A stretch of 34,925 nucleotides of DNA from Eubacteriaceae bacterium (GCA_013335935.1 JAAXUP010000015.1:1-34925); one strand, 5' to 3'. Positions 1 to 8,550 are shown, counted from the first letter of the stretch. Numbers and translations are program-made. The notes: a model not told the origin generated them from the letters alone.

Positions 1-80
1 AGTGCAATAAAGTTTTCATATCCAAAGAACTCGCAGAGGGCAGGATGGCTGAGGTCGAAGAACAGCTGGAGGACAAATAA
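1..80 (+). CDS. C-terminal fragment of a small DVU_1557-like redox-type protein (5' end outside window)
   Basis: An open frame enters from the left edge and stops at TAA 78-80. The readable residues are CNKVFISKELAE followed by GRMAEVEEQLEDK. From memory this charged tail, right after a Cys, resembles the end of the small CxxC-type redox proteins annotated as DVU_1557 family, which sit beside TrsS-type radical SAM genes. The context agrees: such a radical SAM gene starts at 1460, separated only by an IS630 insertion. A diverged version of the same tail lies at 10121-10213, just before the second gene cluster. Only about 25 residues are visible, so the family call is inference; the open frame and the shared tail are seen directly. 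Confidence 0.5.
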   Translation, partial: CNKVFISKELAEGRMAEVEEQLEDK

Positions 81-125
81 AGAGGGTCCGTCCCAAGGAT
101 CCAAGGGTGGATATGGATTGACGTA

Positions 126-152
126 GTATAACGTTCGCTAATAACTTGTGCG
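126..152 (+). repeat. IS630 left terminal inverted repeat
   Basis: This end starts GTATAACGTTCGCTAA and pairs imperfectly with the right end at 1353-1379. The outer flank is the TA at 124-125. Confidence 0.8.
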
Positions 153-154
153 GA

Positions 155-1300
155 CTATAACATAACTTCATCCATTTTATACGTCCAGCGATATACAACT
201 GGGGAAGCGTTGACTTCATTTATATACCGATAAATCCGACTTACAAGTTCTTCTTTACTTTTGACCCTGATACCTCTCAAAAATTGCTTTGTCATTTTCC
301 CAAAGAAACTTTCTATCAAGTTTAACCATGAACCATGCTTAGGTGTAAACACAAACTCAAAGCGCCCCGGTCTTGATGAAAGATATTGGTTCGTTTCCTT
401 TGATTTATGTGCTGAATGATTATCGAGAACCAATCGGATTTTATCCCCGGCAGGGTATTTCTCATCAAGCAGTTTTAAGAATTCAATGAAATCAGAACTT
501 TTGTGAGTATCCCTTACTAAGGGTATGATTTCGCCTGTTAATAAGTCCATGCCGGCCAGAAATGATATCGTTCCAAGGCGTTTGTATTCACTATCTCTTC
601 CGACGAAACCGTGTTCCACAGATGGCCGTAAATCATCTACGGTATTTGCAATAGCTTGAATACCAGGCTTTTCATCATAAGATATGGTAACTATTTTGTT
701 CTCCTCAAGAGGAATCAAGTTTCCTTTTTCATCAAAGCACAATTCTATTTGCTTATAGACGAGAAGAACATCATGCATCTTACTCTCAAAATCAGGATCC
801 CTTTTTTCAAGATAATAACGGATCCTATGCGGTTTAATATCCAATGCATCAAGTATGTCATGAATAGTAGAATTTGAAATATTGTTCAGTCCTGGATATC
901 CTGCGTTAATACAGTGCTCTCTTATATGTTCTTGAAGTTTCTTGTACGTCCACAGTTCTTGAGCATAGCCTAGGTCAACCGGTCTACTGCATGCAAGATT
1001 GATTATCCAAACTTTTTCATCATCAGTAATAACAGACGGTTTACCGCTTCGTTCATTGTCATTGATGGCGTATTCAAAACCAGCTGAGAGGTATCTCTTT
1101 ATAATATTTGAAACTGTATTTCGATGAACACCAATCGCAGTAGAAATCTCGATATTGTTCATCCCTTCAGAACATAAAAGAATAATTTTTGCTCGTTGAA
1201 CTTTTCGATGTTCCTCAGTTTGTGATTTCGAAAGTTTTTCAAGTCGTTTTTTATCATCAGCACTTAAAACAAGTTTTGAATATTTACTATATGTGTTCAT
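155..1300 (-). CDS. IS630 family transposase
   Basis: DDE transposase of the IS630/Tc1-mariner superfamily that cuts and joins element ends at TA targets. The N-terminal third is a helix-turn-helix region (GVHRNTVSNIIKRYL) with a winged-helix type linker. The catalytic triad is visible as SYDEKPG, then LVLDNHSAHKS, then PKHGSWLNLIESFF. At 381 residues it is full length with no frameshift. I place the start at ATG 1300 because a GGAGG box lies 7 bases upstream; a TTG five codons earlier overlaps that box and is an unlikely start. It stops only 29 bases from the left end of the element. It is transcribed against the flanking radical SAM gene. Confidence 0.95.
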   Translation of the reverse strand: MNTYSKYSKLVLSADDKKRLEKLSKSQTEEHRKVQRAKIILLCSEGMNNIEISTAIGVHRNTVSNIIKRYLSAGFEYAINDNERSGKPSVITDDEKVWIINLACSRPVDLGYAQELWTYKKLQEHIREHCINAGYPGLNNISNSTIHDILDALDIKPHRIRYYLEKRDPDFESKMHDVLLVYKQIELCFDEKGNLIPLEENKIVTISYDEKPGIQAIANTVDDLRPSVEHGFVGRDSEYKRLGTISFLAGMDLLTGEIIPLVRDTHKSSDFIEFLKLLDEKYPAGDKIRLVLDNHSAHKSKETNQYLSSRPGRFEFVFTPKHGSWLNLIESFFGKMTKQFLRGIRVKSKEELVSRIYRYINEVNASPVVYRWTYKMDEVML

Positions 1301-1352
1301 GTCTATATCCTCCAATTACTTTGATATAAACATTATAACACATTTTATGCAT

Positions 1353-1379
1353 CGCACAAAGAATTAACGAACATTATAG
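1353..1379 (-). repeat. IS630 right terminal inverted repeat
   Basis: Read inward on the minus strand it starts CTATAATGTTCGTTAA, matching the left end. The outer flank is the TA at 1380-1381. Confidence 0.8.
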
Positions 1380-1459
1380 TAGTTACAACTCAAACCCTGT
1401 ATGATACAATTGACATCATCAGCGTTGCAATAAAACGTGATCGAGAAAGGATTTAGAAC

Positions 1460-2824
1460 GTGGGAAAAAAGGTGCTGCATCAAACAGAAAGCGTATGTCC
1501 TGTTTGTTTAAAAAAAATACCTGCAAGTCATGTAGAAAATAAAGGGGACGTGTACCTGGAAAAGGAATGCAGCGAGCATGGCGCTTTTTCTACGGTACTA
1601 TGGCGTGGAGGCTTCGAACTCCAATACCACACTTGGTTTAAGGATAAAGACCCCATACGACCTTCTTTCAAAAACAGAGATATCGAAAGGGGATGCCCGT
1701 TTGACTGCGGACTCTGTGCAGATCACAGACAGAATACGTGTTGCATTTTATTGGAAGTCACAGAGCGATGCAACCTTCATTGTGCATTCTGTTTTGCTCA
1801 AAGCGGAGGCCACAAGACCGATCCCACTTATGAAACAATCAATGGGTGGTTGGAAGGCCTGGCTTCGGATGGAAAACCCTATATTCAATTGTCAGGGGGG
1901 GAACCGACGGTACGGGATGATCTGCCTGAGATCATCAAACGGGCCAGACAGCTTGGATTTCCCTACGTACAGCTTAATTCCAACGGCCTTCGTTTGGCTC
2001 TTGAGAAGAATTATGCCAAGAAGTTGAAAGAGGCAGGTCTTTCATCGGTTTTTATGCAGTTTGATGGAACAAAGGATGATATTTATCAGAAGCTGCGAGG
2101 TAGAAAACTTCTGGACTTAAAGAAGTCAGCCATTGAAAATTGCGGCGACGCCCTTTTGGGGGTTGTTCTTGTACCCACGGTCGTGCCTGGCGTCAATGAC
2201 AAGAATCTTGGAGAGATGATAAAGTTTGGCTTGGAAAGAGCCCCCAACGTCCGAGGAATCCACTTTCAGCCTGTCAGTTATTTTGGCAGGTATCCTGAAG
2301 CTCCATCGGACGAGCAAAGAATTACCTTGCCAGAAGTTCTTAGTGCCATGGAAAAGCAAACTCAAGGCATGATTCAGATTGAAAATTTCGTTCCGTCGGG
2401 TTGTGACCATGCCCGTTGCGGCTTTCATGGCGATTTTGTTGTTATGCCGAAAAGTGTGCCAAAAGCCTTGACCCGCAAGAAGGAACCTTCCGCATGCTGC
2501 AATAGTATGGGGTTGTCTGCAGTGGAAAAAAGTCAGAATTTTCTTTCAAGGCGATGGGAACGAAAGAACCTTGCAAAGAGTGAGGATTCCTTGGAGGAGA
2601 ATACGGACTACGATGATTTGGACACTTTTGTTGAGCGGGTTCGGTCCCACGGATTTACCATTACTGGAATGTCGTTTCAGGATTGCTGGAATTTGGATTT
2701 GGAACGGTTGAGAGAGTGCAGTTTGCACGTGTTAAGCCCGGATGGAGATAGAATTCCATTCTGTGCATTTAACTTGAGCAACATGGAAGGAAAGGGATTG
2801 TATCGTGGACGTGAAAAAAAATAA
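1460..2824 (+). CDS. radical SAM enzyme with N-terminal Cys clusters, TrsS/Tes-like (copy 1)
   Basis: Radical SAM protein of 454 residues. The N-terminus carries a zinc-ribbon-like CPVC (13-16) with a later C37/H40. A second Cys cluster, GCPFDCGLC (79-86), and a CC pair (94-95) precede the radical SAM motif CNLHCAFC (C104, C108, C111), which holds the [4Fe-4S] cluster that cleaves SAM. LSGGEPTVRDD follows. This layout is shared with tetraether lipid synthase (Tes), MJ0619-type enzymes and the family I recall as TrsS. The substrate is unknown. The start is GTG 1460, with AAAGGA 8 bases upstream. It is clearly paralogous to the gene at 12850; compare the shared GVHFQPVSYFGR-type segment. It ends at a hairpin. 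A DVU_1557-like tail precedes it across the IS, suggesting a partial second copy of the 10236-17030 system. No in-frame UGA is present, so it is not a selenoprotein. Confidence 0.85.
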   Translation: MGKKVLHQTESVCPVCLKKIPASHVENKGDVYLEKECSEHGAFSTVLWRGGFELQYHTWFKDKDPIRPSFKNRDIERGCPFDCGLCADHRQNTCCILLEVTERCNLHCAFCFAQSGGHKTDPTYETINGWLEGLASDGKPYIQLSGGEPTVRDDLPEIIKRARQLGFPYVQLNSNGLRLALEKNYAKKLKEAGLSSVFMQFDGTKDDIYQKLRGRKLLDLKKSAIENCGDALLGVVLVPTVVPGVNDKNLGEMIKFGLERAPNVRGIHFQPVSYFGRYPEAPSDEQRITLPEVLSAMEKQTQGMIQIENFVPSGCDHARCGFHGDFVVMPKSVPKALTRKKEPSACCNSMGLSAVEKSQNFLSRRWERKNLAKSEDSLEENTDYDDLDTFVERVRSHGFTITGMSFQDCWNLDLERLRECSLHVLSPDGDRIPFCAFNLSNMEGKGLYRGREKK

Positions 2825-2837
2825 TGGAGACAAAAAT

Positions 2838-2861
2838 AAGAGATGCCCTTGGGCATCTCTT
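2838..2861 (-). terminator. hairpin terminator for the minus-strand gene at 2860, possibly bidirectional
   Basis: The arms AAGAGATGC and GCATCTCTT enclose CCTTGG, and inner C-G pairs can extend the stem. On the minus strand the hairpin is followed by ATTTTTG, a short U run. On the plus strand there is no clear U run, so arrest of the radical SAM transcript would be weaker. The stop codon of the minus-strand gene lies in the stem. Confidence 0.7.
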
Positions 2862-3111
2862 ATGTAATAATTGGATTGAAATTTTTAAAGCTGTTTTTAC
2901 TTCTGTATACCTTGCCAAGGAGTTCCTTGCCTAACTCGATCGCCTCTTCCTGGGAAATGTCGACTCGGATATCTCTTGTTTCCAGGATGTCAAATATGGA
3001 ATCCTTCAAGTATTTTTTCAGCGTATAGCCTCCAAAAATCTTTTTCTGAATATGCACCTCATAGGTGTCGTCATATACGATTATGGATTCATTATTAAAT
3101 TTTAGATTCAT
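2860..3111 (-). CDS. hypothetical protein, 83 residues
   Basis: I do not recognise this protein. It is short and charged, with no membrane segment and no Cys. The first part is beta-rich in appearance (FNNESIIVYDDTYEVHIQ) and the second half helical (ISQEEAIELGKELLGKV). Start at ATG 3111 is favoured: AGGTG lies 5 bases upstream, whereas the GTG two codons earlier overlaps that box. It ends in a hairpin with a U run on this strand. It is divergent from uvrC, sharing the AT-rich spacer 3112-3232. The ribosome site and terminator make it a credible gene. Confidence 0.7.
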   Translation of the reverse strand: MNLKFNNESIIVYDDTYEVHIQKKIFGGYTLKKYLKDSIFDILETRDIRVDISQEEAIELGKELLGKVYRSKNSFKNFNPIIT

Positions 3112-3232
3112 AATCACACCTCACCATCTAAACTTTTTATATAGGGACTTCTATGTTATATTATATATACACTAATATACTTAACACAAACTTTAATAGC
3201 AAGATTTTTTTGTTGAAAATGGAGATTTCGTA

Positions 3233-5065
3233 ATGATCGCTGCTGAAAAACTTAAAGAGCTTCCGGATAATCCCGGGGTTTATTTGATGAAAAACGAAGA
3301 CAATAAAATAATATACGTGGGGAAAGCGAAAAACCTAAAAAACCGGGTAAGACAATATTTTAGGAACGGTACTACCCATGGCATCAAGGTCCAATCCATG
3401 GTGAACAATATCACAGATTTTGAAATCATCGTGACGGACACGGAGATGGAGGCTCTGATCCTGGAATTTAACCTTATTAAAAAATATCTTCCCAGATACA
3501 ATATCATGCTTAAAGACGATAAGTCGTATCCTTATATAAAGGTGACCTTAAACGAGAAATTTCCAAGAGTCTTATCTACTAGAAATGTGAAGAAGGATGG
3601 CGCCAAATACTTTGGGCCTTATACAAATGCCCTGGCGGTGAAGCAGACTGTAGAGGCTATCAATAAATCCTACCCGATTAAAATGTGCGGGAAAATATTC
3701 GATGGAAGCAACAGCAGGCAGCGTCCGTGCCTGAATTATTTCATTCATCAGTGCTCAGGGGTTTGCACAGGGAATGTGGATCTGAAAAAGTACTGGGAAG
3801 ACGTCAACGAGATCATCGATCTGCTCAAAGGAAAAGATGATCTGATCATCAGGCGGCTGACCGCCGATATGGAGGCGGCATCGAAAAATCTTGATTTCGA
3901 AACTGCCGCAAGACTGAGAGACCAGATCCAGGGCATCCGAATAATTGGGGAAAAGCAAAAGATCATCACCAGCGTGCAATCCGAGCAGGATGTCATCAGC
4001 TATACGGGAGAAGGCAATACCTACTGCGTCCAGGTTTTCAATATACGAGAGGGGAAAATGCTGGGCAGGGAAAGTTATATCATAGAATCGGATCTTGATC
4101 AGTCTGACATGCTGAATCAGTTTGTAAAACAGTTTTACAGCCAGAGGACAATCATCCCAAAGGAAATCATTATCCCCATCGAAATCGAGGACAGGGAACC
4201 TGTAGAGATCTGGTTAAGAGAACGAAAGGGAACAAAAGTGGCCATAACGGTACCCGTAAAGGGTGATAAAAAGAAGCTTCTGAATATGGTAGAACAAAAC
4301 ACCAGTCTTTCTCTTTTTGAACATCTCAACAGGAAATATAATAAAGTAGAAGCTCATCGTTTTTGCGGGGATTGGCTGAAAGAAAAGCTTGGTCTCTCCA
4401 AGTGGCCAGAAAGGATCGAATCCTTTGATATATCCAATATCAGCGGTAAAGATGCCGTGGGAAGCATGGCGGTATTTCAGGATTTCAAACCCTTAAAAAA
4501 GGCATACAGGAGATTTAGGATCAAATCGGTAGAGGGACAAAATGACTATGCCAGCACCCAGGAAATCATTTTCAGGAGGATCGAAAGGGCGTTAAAGGAG
4601 CAAAGTGAAGGGATAGAGAATAATTTTCTTCCCCTTCCCGACATCATTATGCTTGACGGGGGATTAGGTCATATCAGTTCGGTGAAAAAGATCCTGGATA
4701 TGTATGATCTGAATATTGTTTTGTGCGGCATGGTCAAAAATGATAAACACAAACTGGAAAAGCTGGTGACCGAAACAGAGGTTATTCCCATACCCCAGGG
4801 GACTCCTATATATTATTTTTTGAACGAGCTTTCAGAAGAGGTTCACCGGTTTGCCATCGAATATCACAGGAAGCTTAGAAGTGACAACTTATTGGTTTCT
4901 GAGCTTTCTAACATCCCGGGAATTGGCAAAAAGCGGCAGAAACTGCTCCTTGAACATTACAAAAGCATGGATAAAATCAAGGAGGCCTCTGTGGAGGAGC
5001 TTTCTTCCATTGAAGGCATCGGCAGGAAAAATGCGGAAACCATCCATGAATACTTTAGCAAATAG
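3233..5065 (+). CDS. uvrC: excinuclease ABC subunit C
   Basis: UvrC makes the two incisions flanking a DNA lesion in nucleotide excision repair, together with UvrA and UvrB. The 610 residues are normal for the family. Order of domains: GIY-YIG nuclease at about 12-95 (NPGVYLMKN, IIYVGKAKNLKNRV); UVR motif for UvrB contact near 205-235 (DFETAARLRDQI); RNase H-like nuclease with FDISNISG near 397 and MLDGGLGHIS near 476; tandem helix-hairpin-helix at 558-608 (NIPGIGKKRQ, IEGIGRKNAE). ATG 3233 has GGAG 8 bases upstream. No convincing terminator follows; the next spacer is repeats and REP-like hairpins, which could end the transcript. Confidence 0.97.
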   Translation: MIAAEKLKELPDNPGVYLMKNEDNKIIYVGKAKNLKNRVRQYFRNGTTHGIKVQSMVNNITDFEIIVTDTEMEALILEFNLIKKYLPRYNIMLKDDKSYPYIKVTLNEKFPRVLSTRNVKKDGAKYFGPYTNALAVKQTVEAINKSYPIKMCGKIFDGSNSRQRPCLNYFIHQCSGVCTGNVDLKKYWEDVNEIIDLLKGKDDLIIRRLTADMEAASKNLDFETAARLRDQIQGIRIIGEKQKIITSVQSEQDVISYTGEGNTYCVQVFNIREGKMLGRESYIIESDLDQSDMLNQFVKQFYSQRTIIPKEIIIPIEIEDREPVEIWLRERKGTKVAITVPVKGDKKKLLNMVEQNTSLSLFEHLNRKYNKVEAHRFCGDWLKEKLGLSKWPERIESFDISNISGKDAVGSMAVFQDFKPLKKAYRRFRIKSVEGQNDYASTQEIIFRRIERALKEQSEGIENNFLPLPDIIMLDGGLGHISSVKKILDMYDLNIVLCGMVKNDKHKLEKLVTETEVIPIPQGTPIYYFLNELSEEVHRFAIEYHRKLRSDNLLVSELSNIPGIGKKRQKLLLEHYKSMDKIKEASVEELSSIEGIGRKNAETIHEYFSK

Positions 5066-5382
5066 GTGGTTGGGTGGTTGGGTGGTTAGCCAGAAACAAA
5101 GGCGTTGAAATGTTGAAGTGTTGAAATGCTTAATTCTGGCATACTTAGGACTTGTTTGGTGGTTGGGTGATCAGGTGGTTGGGTGGTTGGCGAAAAGCAA
5201 AATGTAAAAACGTTCAAGTGTTGAAATGTTGAAGTGTAGAAATGCTTAATTCTGGCATACTTAGGACTTAGGACTTGCGACTTATGACTTGTTTGGGTGG
5301 TTGGGTGACTGGGTGGTTAGGTGGTTAGCCAGAAACAAAGGCGTTAAAATGCTGAAGTGTTGAAATGCTGAAAGCCTGCCGT
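5066..5382 (+). repeat. mosaic intergenic repeat region A (no gene)
   Basis: This spacer contains no credible gene and is built from recurring phrases. GGTGGTTG-type octamers occur at 5067-5088, 5158-5190 and 5292-5327. A phrase GGTTAGCCAGAAACAAAGGC occurs at 5084 and at 5323. Runs of TTGAAGTG/TTGAAATG occur three times. A 31-base block ending CATACTTAGGACTT occurs at 5123-5153 and again at 5239-5269. GGACTTA is repeated in tandem near 5263-5280. Related phrases recur at 24240-24440 and 28117-28175, so this is a dispersed family. The G-rich octamers could form two-layer G-quadruplexes on the plus strand. Confidence 0.8.
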
Positions 5383-5406
5383 GTAGGGGCGAACAGTGTT
5401 CGCCCG
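5383..5406 (+). repeat. REP-like hairpin 1 (GTAG + palindrome)
   Basis: GTAG is followed by a perfect 8-bp stem, GGGCGAAC / GTTCGCCC, with loop AGT. A 5' GTAG at the foot of a short palindrome is the signature of REP elements handled by REP-associated tyrosine transposases. A near-identical copy with the same flank is at 28176-28199. Confidence 0.65.
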
Positions 5407-5411
5407 AGTTT

Positions 5412-5437
5412 GTAGGGAACGCATTTTGTGCGTTCCG
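5412..5437 (+). repeat. REP-like hairpin 2 (GTAG + different palindrome)
   Basis: GTAG is followed by an 8-bp perfect stem, GGAACGCA / TGCGTTCC, with loop TTTTG. It lies 5 bases after hairpin 1 in the same orientation, so the pair looks like a head-to-tail REP doublet with different stem sequences but the same foot. Confidence 0.6.
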
Positions 5438-5450
5438 CAAGAAAAATAGA

Positions 5451-5479
5451 TTGACACTTATTTGATTGAAAAATATAAG
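5451..5479 (+). promoter_or_regulatory. sigma-A type promoter for the HAD-hprK-PHP-cyclophilin operon
   Basis: TTGACA at 5451-5456, a 17-base spacer, then TATAAG at 5474-5479. This is a near-consensus housekeeping promoter 33 bases before the ATG at 5512. It sits just downstream of the REP-like doublet. Confidence 0.75.
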
Positions 5480-5511
5480 CATTTAAGCATAACAGAAAAT
5501 GGAGGACAATT

Positions 5512-6318
5512 ATGAAATACAAACTGATTGCAGTCGATATCGACGGGACCTTATTGAATTCGGAAGGAAAACTTACGGAAGTAACAAGAAGTGCAATTCG
5601 GAAAGCGGTAGATGCGGGAGCAGTATTCACCATATCCACCGGAAGGCCTGTACAGGGGGTCACTTCCCTGGTGGAGGAAATTGGGCTGGATCTTCCGCTG
5701 ATCACTTATAATGGTTCAATGGTTCTGAAAGCAAAAACAAGAGAAATCATCTATTCCAGGACCATGACGGACAAGGATGCGAAAATGGTCTATCAGACCG
5801 CAGTTGAATGGGATGTGAATATGATCCTATGGTCTGACAACAAACTCTATTCAACCAGGGATAACGAAAAATCACGGTACTACAGCCATATTACAAAAAC
5901 CGAATTGAATATCATCGAAAATTTTGAAGACATAAAAGCGGGGATCACAAAAATATTATGGTATGAAGAACCGGAGGTGTTAAAGGACTTTTTAGTGGAG
6001 TTGGATAAGCTTCTTGACAAAGACAGCGTAGTATTCCATACCTCACGGCCTTACTTTCTTGAATTTGTGGACAAGGGAGCATCAAAAGCCATTGCCATAG
6101 AAAAACTGGGAGAAGAATATGGAATAAAACGGGAAGAAATCATCGCTATTGGTGATTCCTACAACGATATTTCCATGATCAGCTACGCAGGTCTCGGAGT
6201 TGCGATGAATAATGCACCGGATGACATTAAAGCTATCGCTGATTACATTACGAAAAGCTGCGACGAGGATGGAGTCGCGCATGTTATACGAGAATTCATA
6301 CTGGGGGAAGAGGAATGA
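5512..6318 (+). CDS. Cof-type HAD-IIB family phosphatase
   Basis: Haloacid dehalogenase superfamily hydrolase of the Cof/YidA type, which dephosphorylates small phosphorylated metabolites such as sugar phosphates. Motif I is AVDIDGTLL near the N-terminus with the nucleophile and acid aspartates; motif II is STGRP; the C-terminal motifs are K in DKGASKAIAIEKL and IGDSYNDISMI. The 268 residues are typical, with the IIB cap in the middle. ATG 5512 has GGAGG 8 bases upstream. It is the first gene of an operon and overlaps hprK by four bases (ATGA), implying translational coupling. Exact substrate cannot be read from sequence. Confidence 0.92.
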   Translation: MKYKLIAVDIDGTLLNSEGKLTEVTRSAIRKAVDAGAVFTISTGRPVQGVTSLVEEIGLDLPLITYNGSMVLKAKTREIIYSRTMTDKDAKMVYQTAVEWDVNMILWSDNKLYSTRDNEKSRYYSHITKTELNIIENFEDIKAGITKILWYEEPEVLKDFLVELDKLLDKDSVVFHTSRPYFLEFVDKGASKAIAIEKLGEEYGIKREEIIAIGDSYNDISMISYAGLGVAMNNAPDDIKAIADYITKSCDEDGVAHVIREFILGEEE

Positions 6319-7235
6319 AAGAAATAACCATAGAAAAATTCTGTAAAGATCTAAAGCTCAAACTGGTATGCGATGGTGGACAACAAAACATTTATGTGAG
6401 CAACAGCAGCATCAACCGGCCAGGACTGCAGCTTTATGGCTTTTACGAACATTTTGATTCCGACAGGGTTCAAATCGTTGGAAAAGTTGAAATAAGCTAT
6501 CTGAATCATATGACGCCTGAGGCAAGAAAGGCAAGTGTGGAAAAACTTTTTCAGTATACCTTTCCCTGCCTAATCATGGCATGGGACATTGAGGTAGATG
6601 ACGTGTATTACGATTTGGCAAAACAATACAACAAAATCATACTTAAGTCGGAAAAGCATACCTCAAAGGTGATCAATATGGTCATTAATTATCTTGATGA
6701 ATATCTTGCCCCTACAGTGTCATTGCATGGGGTGCTTGTGGAAGTATTTGGCGTGGGGGCTCTGATTACAGGATCCAGCGGCGTAGGTAAAAGCGAAACT
6801 GCACTGGAACTGGTAAAAAGAGGCCATCGACTGATCTCCGACGACGTTGTGGAAATAAAAAGGGTTGGGGATGTGCTGACTGGCAGAGCGCCTGATCTTC
6901 TAAGGCAGTATATGGAAATTCGGGGTATCGGGATCATAGATATCAGGACACTTTACGGCATAGGCGCAGTGAAGGAATCCGTGGAAATCGATATGAACAT
7001 CAACCTTGAAAAATGGGAACCTGGCAAATACTATGACAGGTTGGGCCTTGATGAAATCTACCTGAATATTCTGGGTGCGGAAATACCGGAAGTGGTGATC
7101 CCGGTTACCACAGGAAGAAATCTTGCCATCATTATCGAAGCGGCGGCAAAAAATAATCGGCTTAAATTCATGGGAATAAACTCAGCTCAGGAATTTTGTG
7201 ATAGAATATTACTGAACAATGAACAAAAAGGGTAA
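6315..7235 (+). CDS. hprK: HPr kinase/phosphorylase
   Basis: Bifunctional enzyme that phosphorylates and dephosphorylates HPr at Ser-46, controlling carbon catabolite repression in Gram-positive bacteria. The 306 residues include H138 in SLHGVLVEVFG, the Walker A motif GSSGVGKS (153-160), ISDDVVEIKR (acidic pair 176-177), and the family signature EIRGIGIIDIRTLYGIG (201-217). Length and motifs are complete. Translation is probably coupled to the upstream HAD gene through the ATGA overlap. In Clostridia hprK often lies near uvrC, as here. No PTS gene is nearby in the window. Confidence 0.97.
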   Translation: MKEITIEKFCKDLKLKLVCDGGQQNIYVSNSSINRPGLQLYGFYEHFDSDRVQIVGKVEISYLNHMTPEARKASVEKLFQYTFPCLIMAWDIEVDDVYYDLAKQYNKIILKSEKHTSKVINMVINYLDEYLAPTVSLHGVLVEVFGVGALITGSSGVGKSETALELVKRGHRLISDDVVEIKRVGDVLTGRAPDLLRQYMEIRGIGIIDIRTLYGIGAVKESVEIDMNINLEKWEPGKYYDRLGLDEIYLNILGAEIPEVVIPVTTGRNLAIIIEAAAKNNRLKFMGINSAQEFCDRILLNNEQKG

Positions 7236-7254
7236 GAAGGAAGGACTGAATCTT

Positions 7255-8019
7255 ATGAAAACTGTACTCGATACCCATATGCATACCGTTGCCTGCAACC
7301 ATGCATACAGTACAATTGCTGAGAATGCCGCAGCAGCCAGAGAAAAAGGTCTGGAACTAATTTGTATAACCGAGCATGGCCCTAAACTGCCGGGAGGACC
7401 CCATTACTATTTTTTTGCAAATCTTAAGGTTGTCCCAAGTGAAATCAACGGGGTGAAAATACTCAAAGGCATTGAGACAAACATCCTGGATTACGACGGC
7501 ACATTGGATATCCCTGAACCGTACAAAAATCGGATGGAAATCGTACTTGCAGGTCTTCACAGCAAGTGTTATACGCCAGGTTCCAAAAAAGAGAATACCC
7601 GGGCAATCATTAAAACCATCGAGAATAAACTCGTGGATATTATGGTGCACTTAGGAAACCCTGCCTATGACCTGGACTATGAGGATATCTTAAAAGCGGC
7701 TAAGGATAATGACAAGCTGATCGAAATTAACAACAGTTCTTTTGTGCATTCAAGACCAGGCAGTTATCCAAATTGTATAAAAATCGCTGAAAAGTGCATG
7801 AAGGATGGAATAAAAGTGACCCTTGGCAGTGATGCCCATATCGCTAACGAGGTTGGAGAATTTGGAGAAGTCGTTAAAATGTTTGATGAGATGAATTTTC
7901 CAGAAGAACTGGTGATGAATACCAGTGTTGAGAAGCTTGTCAGCTATCTGAAGGGAAAGAACAAGGTGCTGTTTCTGAATCCAAGAGAAAATTTAAAAAA
8001 ACACAGAGGAGATGTATAA
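7255..8019 (+). CDS. PHP domain phosphoesterase (YcdX-like)
   Basis: Member of the PHP metal-dependent phosphoesterase superfamily, probably a phosphatase with a trinuclear metal site. Metal ligands are visible: LDTHMHT (H8 and H10), CITEHGP, AGLHSK, VHLGNP, and near the end [11 protein letters not shown] place the start at ATG 7255 (254 residues), because AAGGA lies 9 bases upstream and the homologous region begins there. A start at 7219 would add 12 Lys-rich residues overlapping the end of hprK. It ends one base before the cyclophilin ATG. The substrate is unknown. Confidence 0.88.
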   Translation: MKTVLDTHMHTVACNHAYSTIAENAAAAREKGLELICITEHGPKLPGGPHYYFFANLKVVPSEINGVKILKGIETNILDYDGTLDIPEPYKNRMEIVLAGLHSKCYTPGSKKENTRAIIKTIENKLVDIMVHLGNPAYDLDYEDILKAAKDNDKLIEINNSSFVHSRPGSYPNCIKIAEKCMKDGIKVTLGSDAHIANEVGEFGEVVKMFDEMNFPEELVMNTSVEKLVSYLKGKNKVLFLNPRENLKKHRGDV

Positions 8020-8020
8020 A

Positions 8021-8542
8021 ATGACACAAAATCCAATCGTAACAATCAAACTTGAAGATGACCGAGTGATAAAATTAGAACTTTACCCAGACAAGGCGCC
8101 GAACACGGTGAACAATTTTCTGTCTTTGGTAAAAAAAGGATATTATAACGGCCTGGTTTTTCATAGGGTAATCAATGGGTTTATGATCCAGGGGGGATGC
8201 CCTAATGGAACAGGCACAGGTGGACCGGGTTATACTATCAAAGGAGAATTCAAGATCAATGGCGTCGATAATGACATCAAGCATGATCGAGGCGTCATTT
8301 CCATGGCAAGAGCGATGGACATGAACTCCGGCGGATCACAATTTTTCATTATGCACAAGAATTCGTCCCATCTTGATGGCCAGTATGCAGCATTTGGAAA
8401 GGTCATCGAAGGAATAGAAGTGGTGGATGAAATCGCGTCAGTAAAAACGAATTTCCAGGATAAGCCGGCGGAAAAAGTAATCATCAGGGAAATGACAGCG
8501 GACACTTTCGGAGTTGAATACCCAGAGCCAGAGCGAGTTTAG
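8021..8542 (+). CDS. cyclophilin-type peptidyl-prolyl cis-trans isomerase
   Basis: Cytoplasmic prolyl isomerase that assists protein folding. The 173 residues cover one cyclophilin domain: [36 protein letters not shown] and AAFGKVIEG are the active-site segments with the catalytic Arg, Phe and Gln positions. No signal peptide is present. I chose ATG 8021 because GAGGAG (8006-8011) is 9 bases upstream; an ATG at 8012 directly abuts that box. It is the last gene of the operon and is followed by a strong terminator. Confidence 0.95.
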   Translation: MTQNPIVTIKLEDDRVIKLELYPDKAPNTVNNFLSLVKKGYYNGLVFHRVINGFMIQGGCPNGTGTGGPGYTIKGEFKINGVDNDIKHDRGVISMARAMDMNSGGSQFFIMHKNSSHLDGQYAAFGKVIEGIEVVDEIASVKTNFQDKPAEKVIIREMTADTFGVEYPEPERV

Positions 8543-8550
8543 AAGAAATG

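Larger units (their letters stand above)
126..1379 (-). mobile_element. IS630-family insertion sequence, complete
   Basis: An element of about 1254 bp is bounded by imperfect terminal inverted repeats. The left end begins GTATAACGTTCG and the right end, read inward on the minus strand, begins CTATAATGTTCG. The two 27-bp ends (126-152 and 1353-1379) share about 21 positions. A TA dinucleotide flanks each end (124-125 and 1380-1381), as expected from IS630/Tc1-type insertion with TA duplication. It carries one full-length DDE transposase on the minus strand. Both ends and the gene look intact, so it may still be active. Confidence 0.9.

Noticed and set aside
1410-1436. Promoter for the radical SAM gene at 1460 (TTGACA at 1410)
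   Set aside because: No acceptable -10 lies at 16-18 bases; the -35 match may be chance, so it is not listed as a feature.
5066-5382. Possible CRISPR array
   Set aside because: Repeat units vary in length and order, there are no regular unique spacers, and no cas gene is near.
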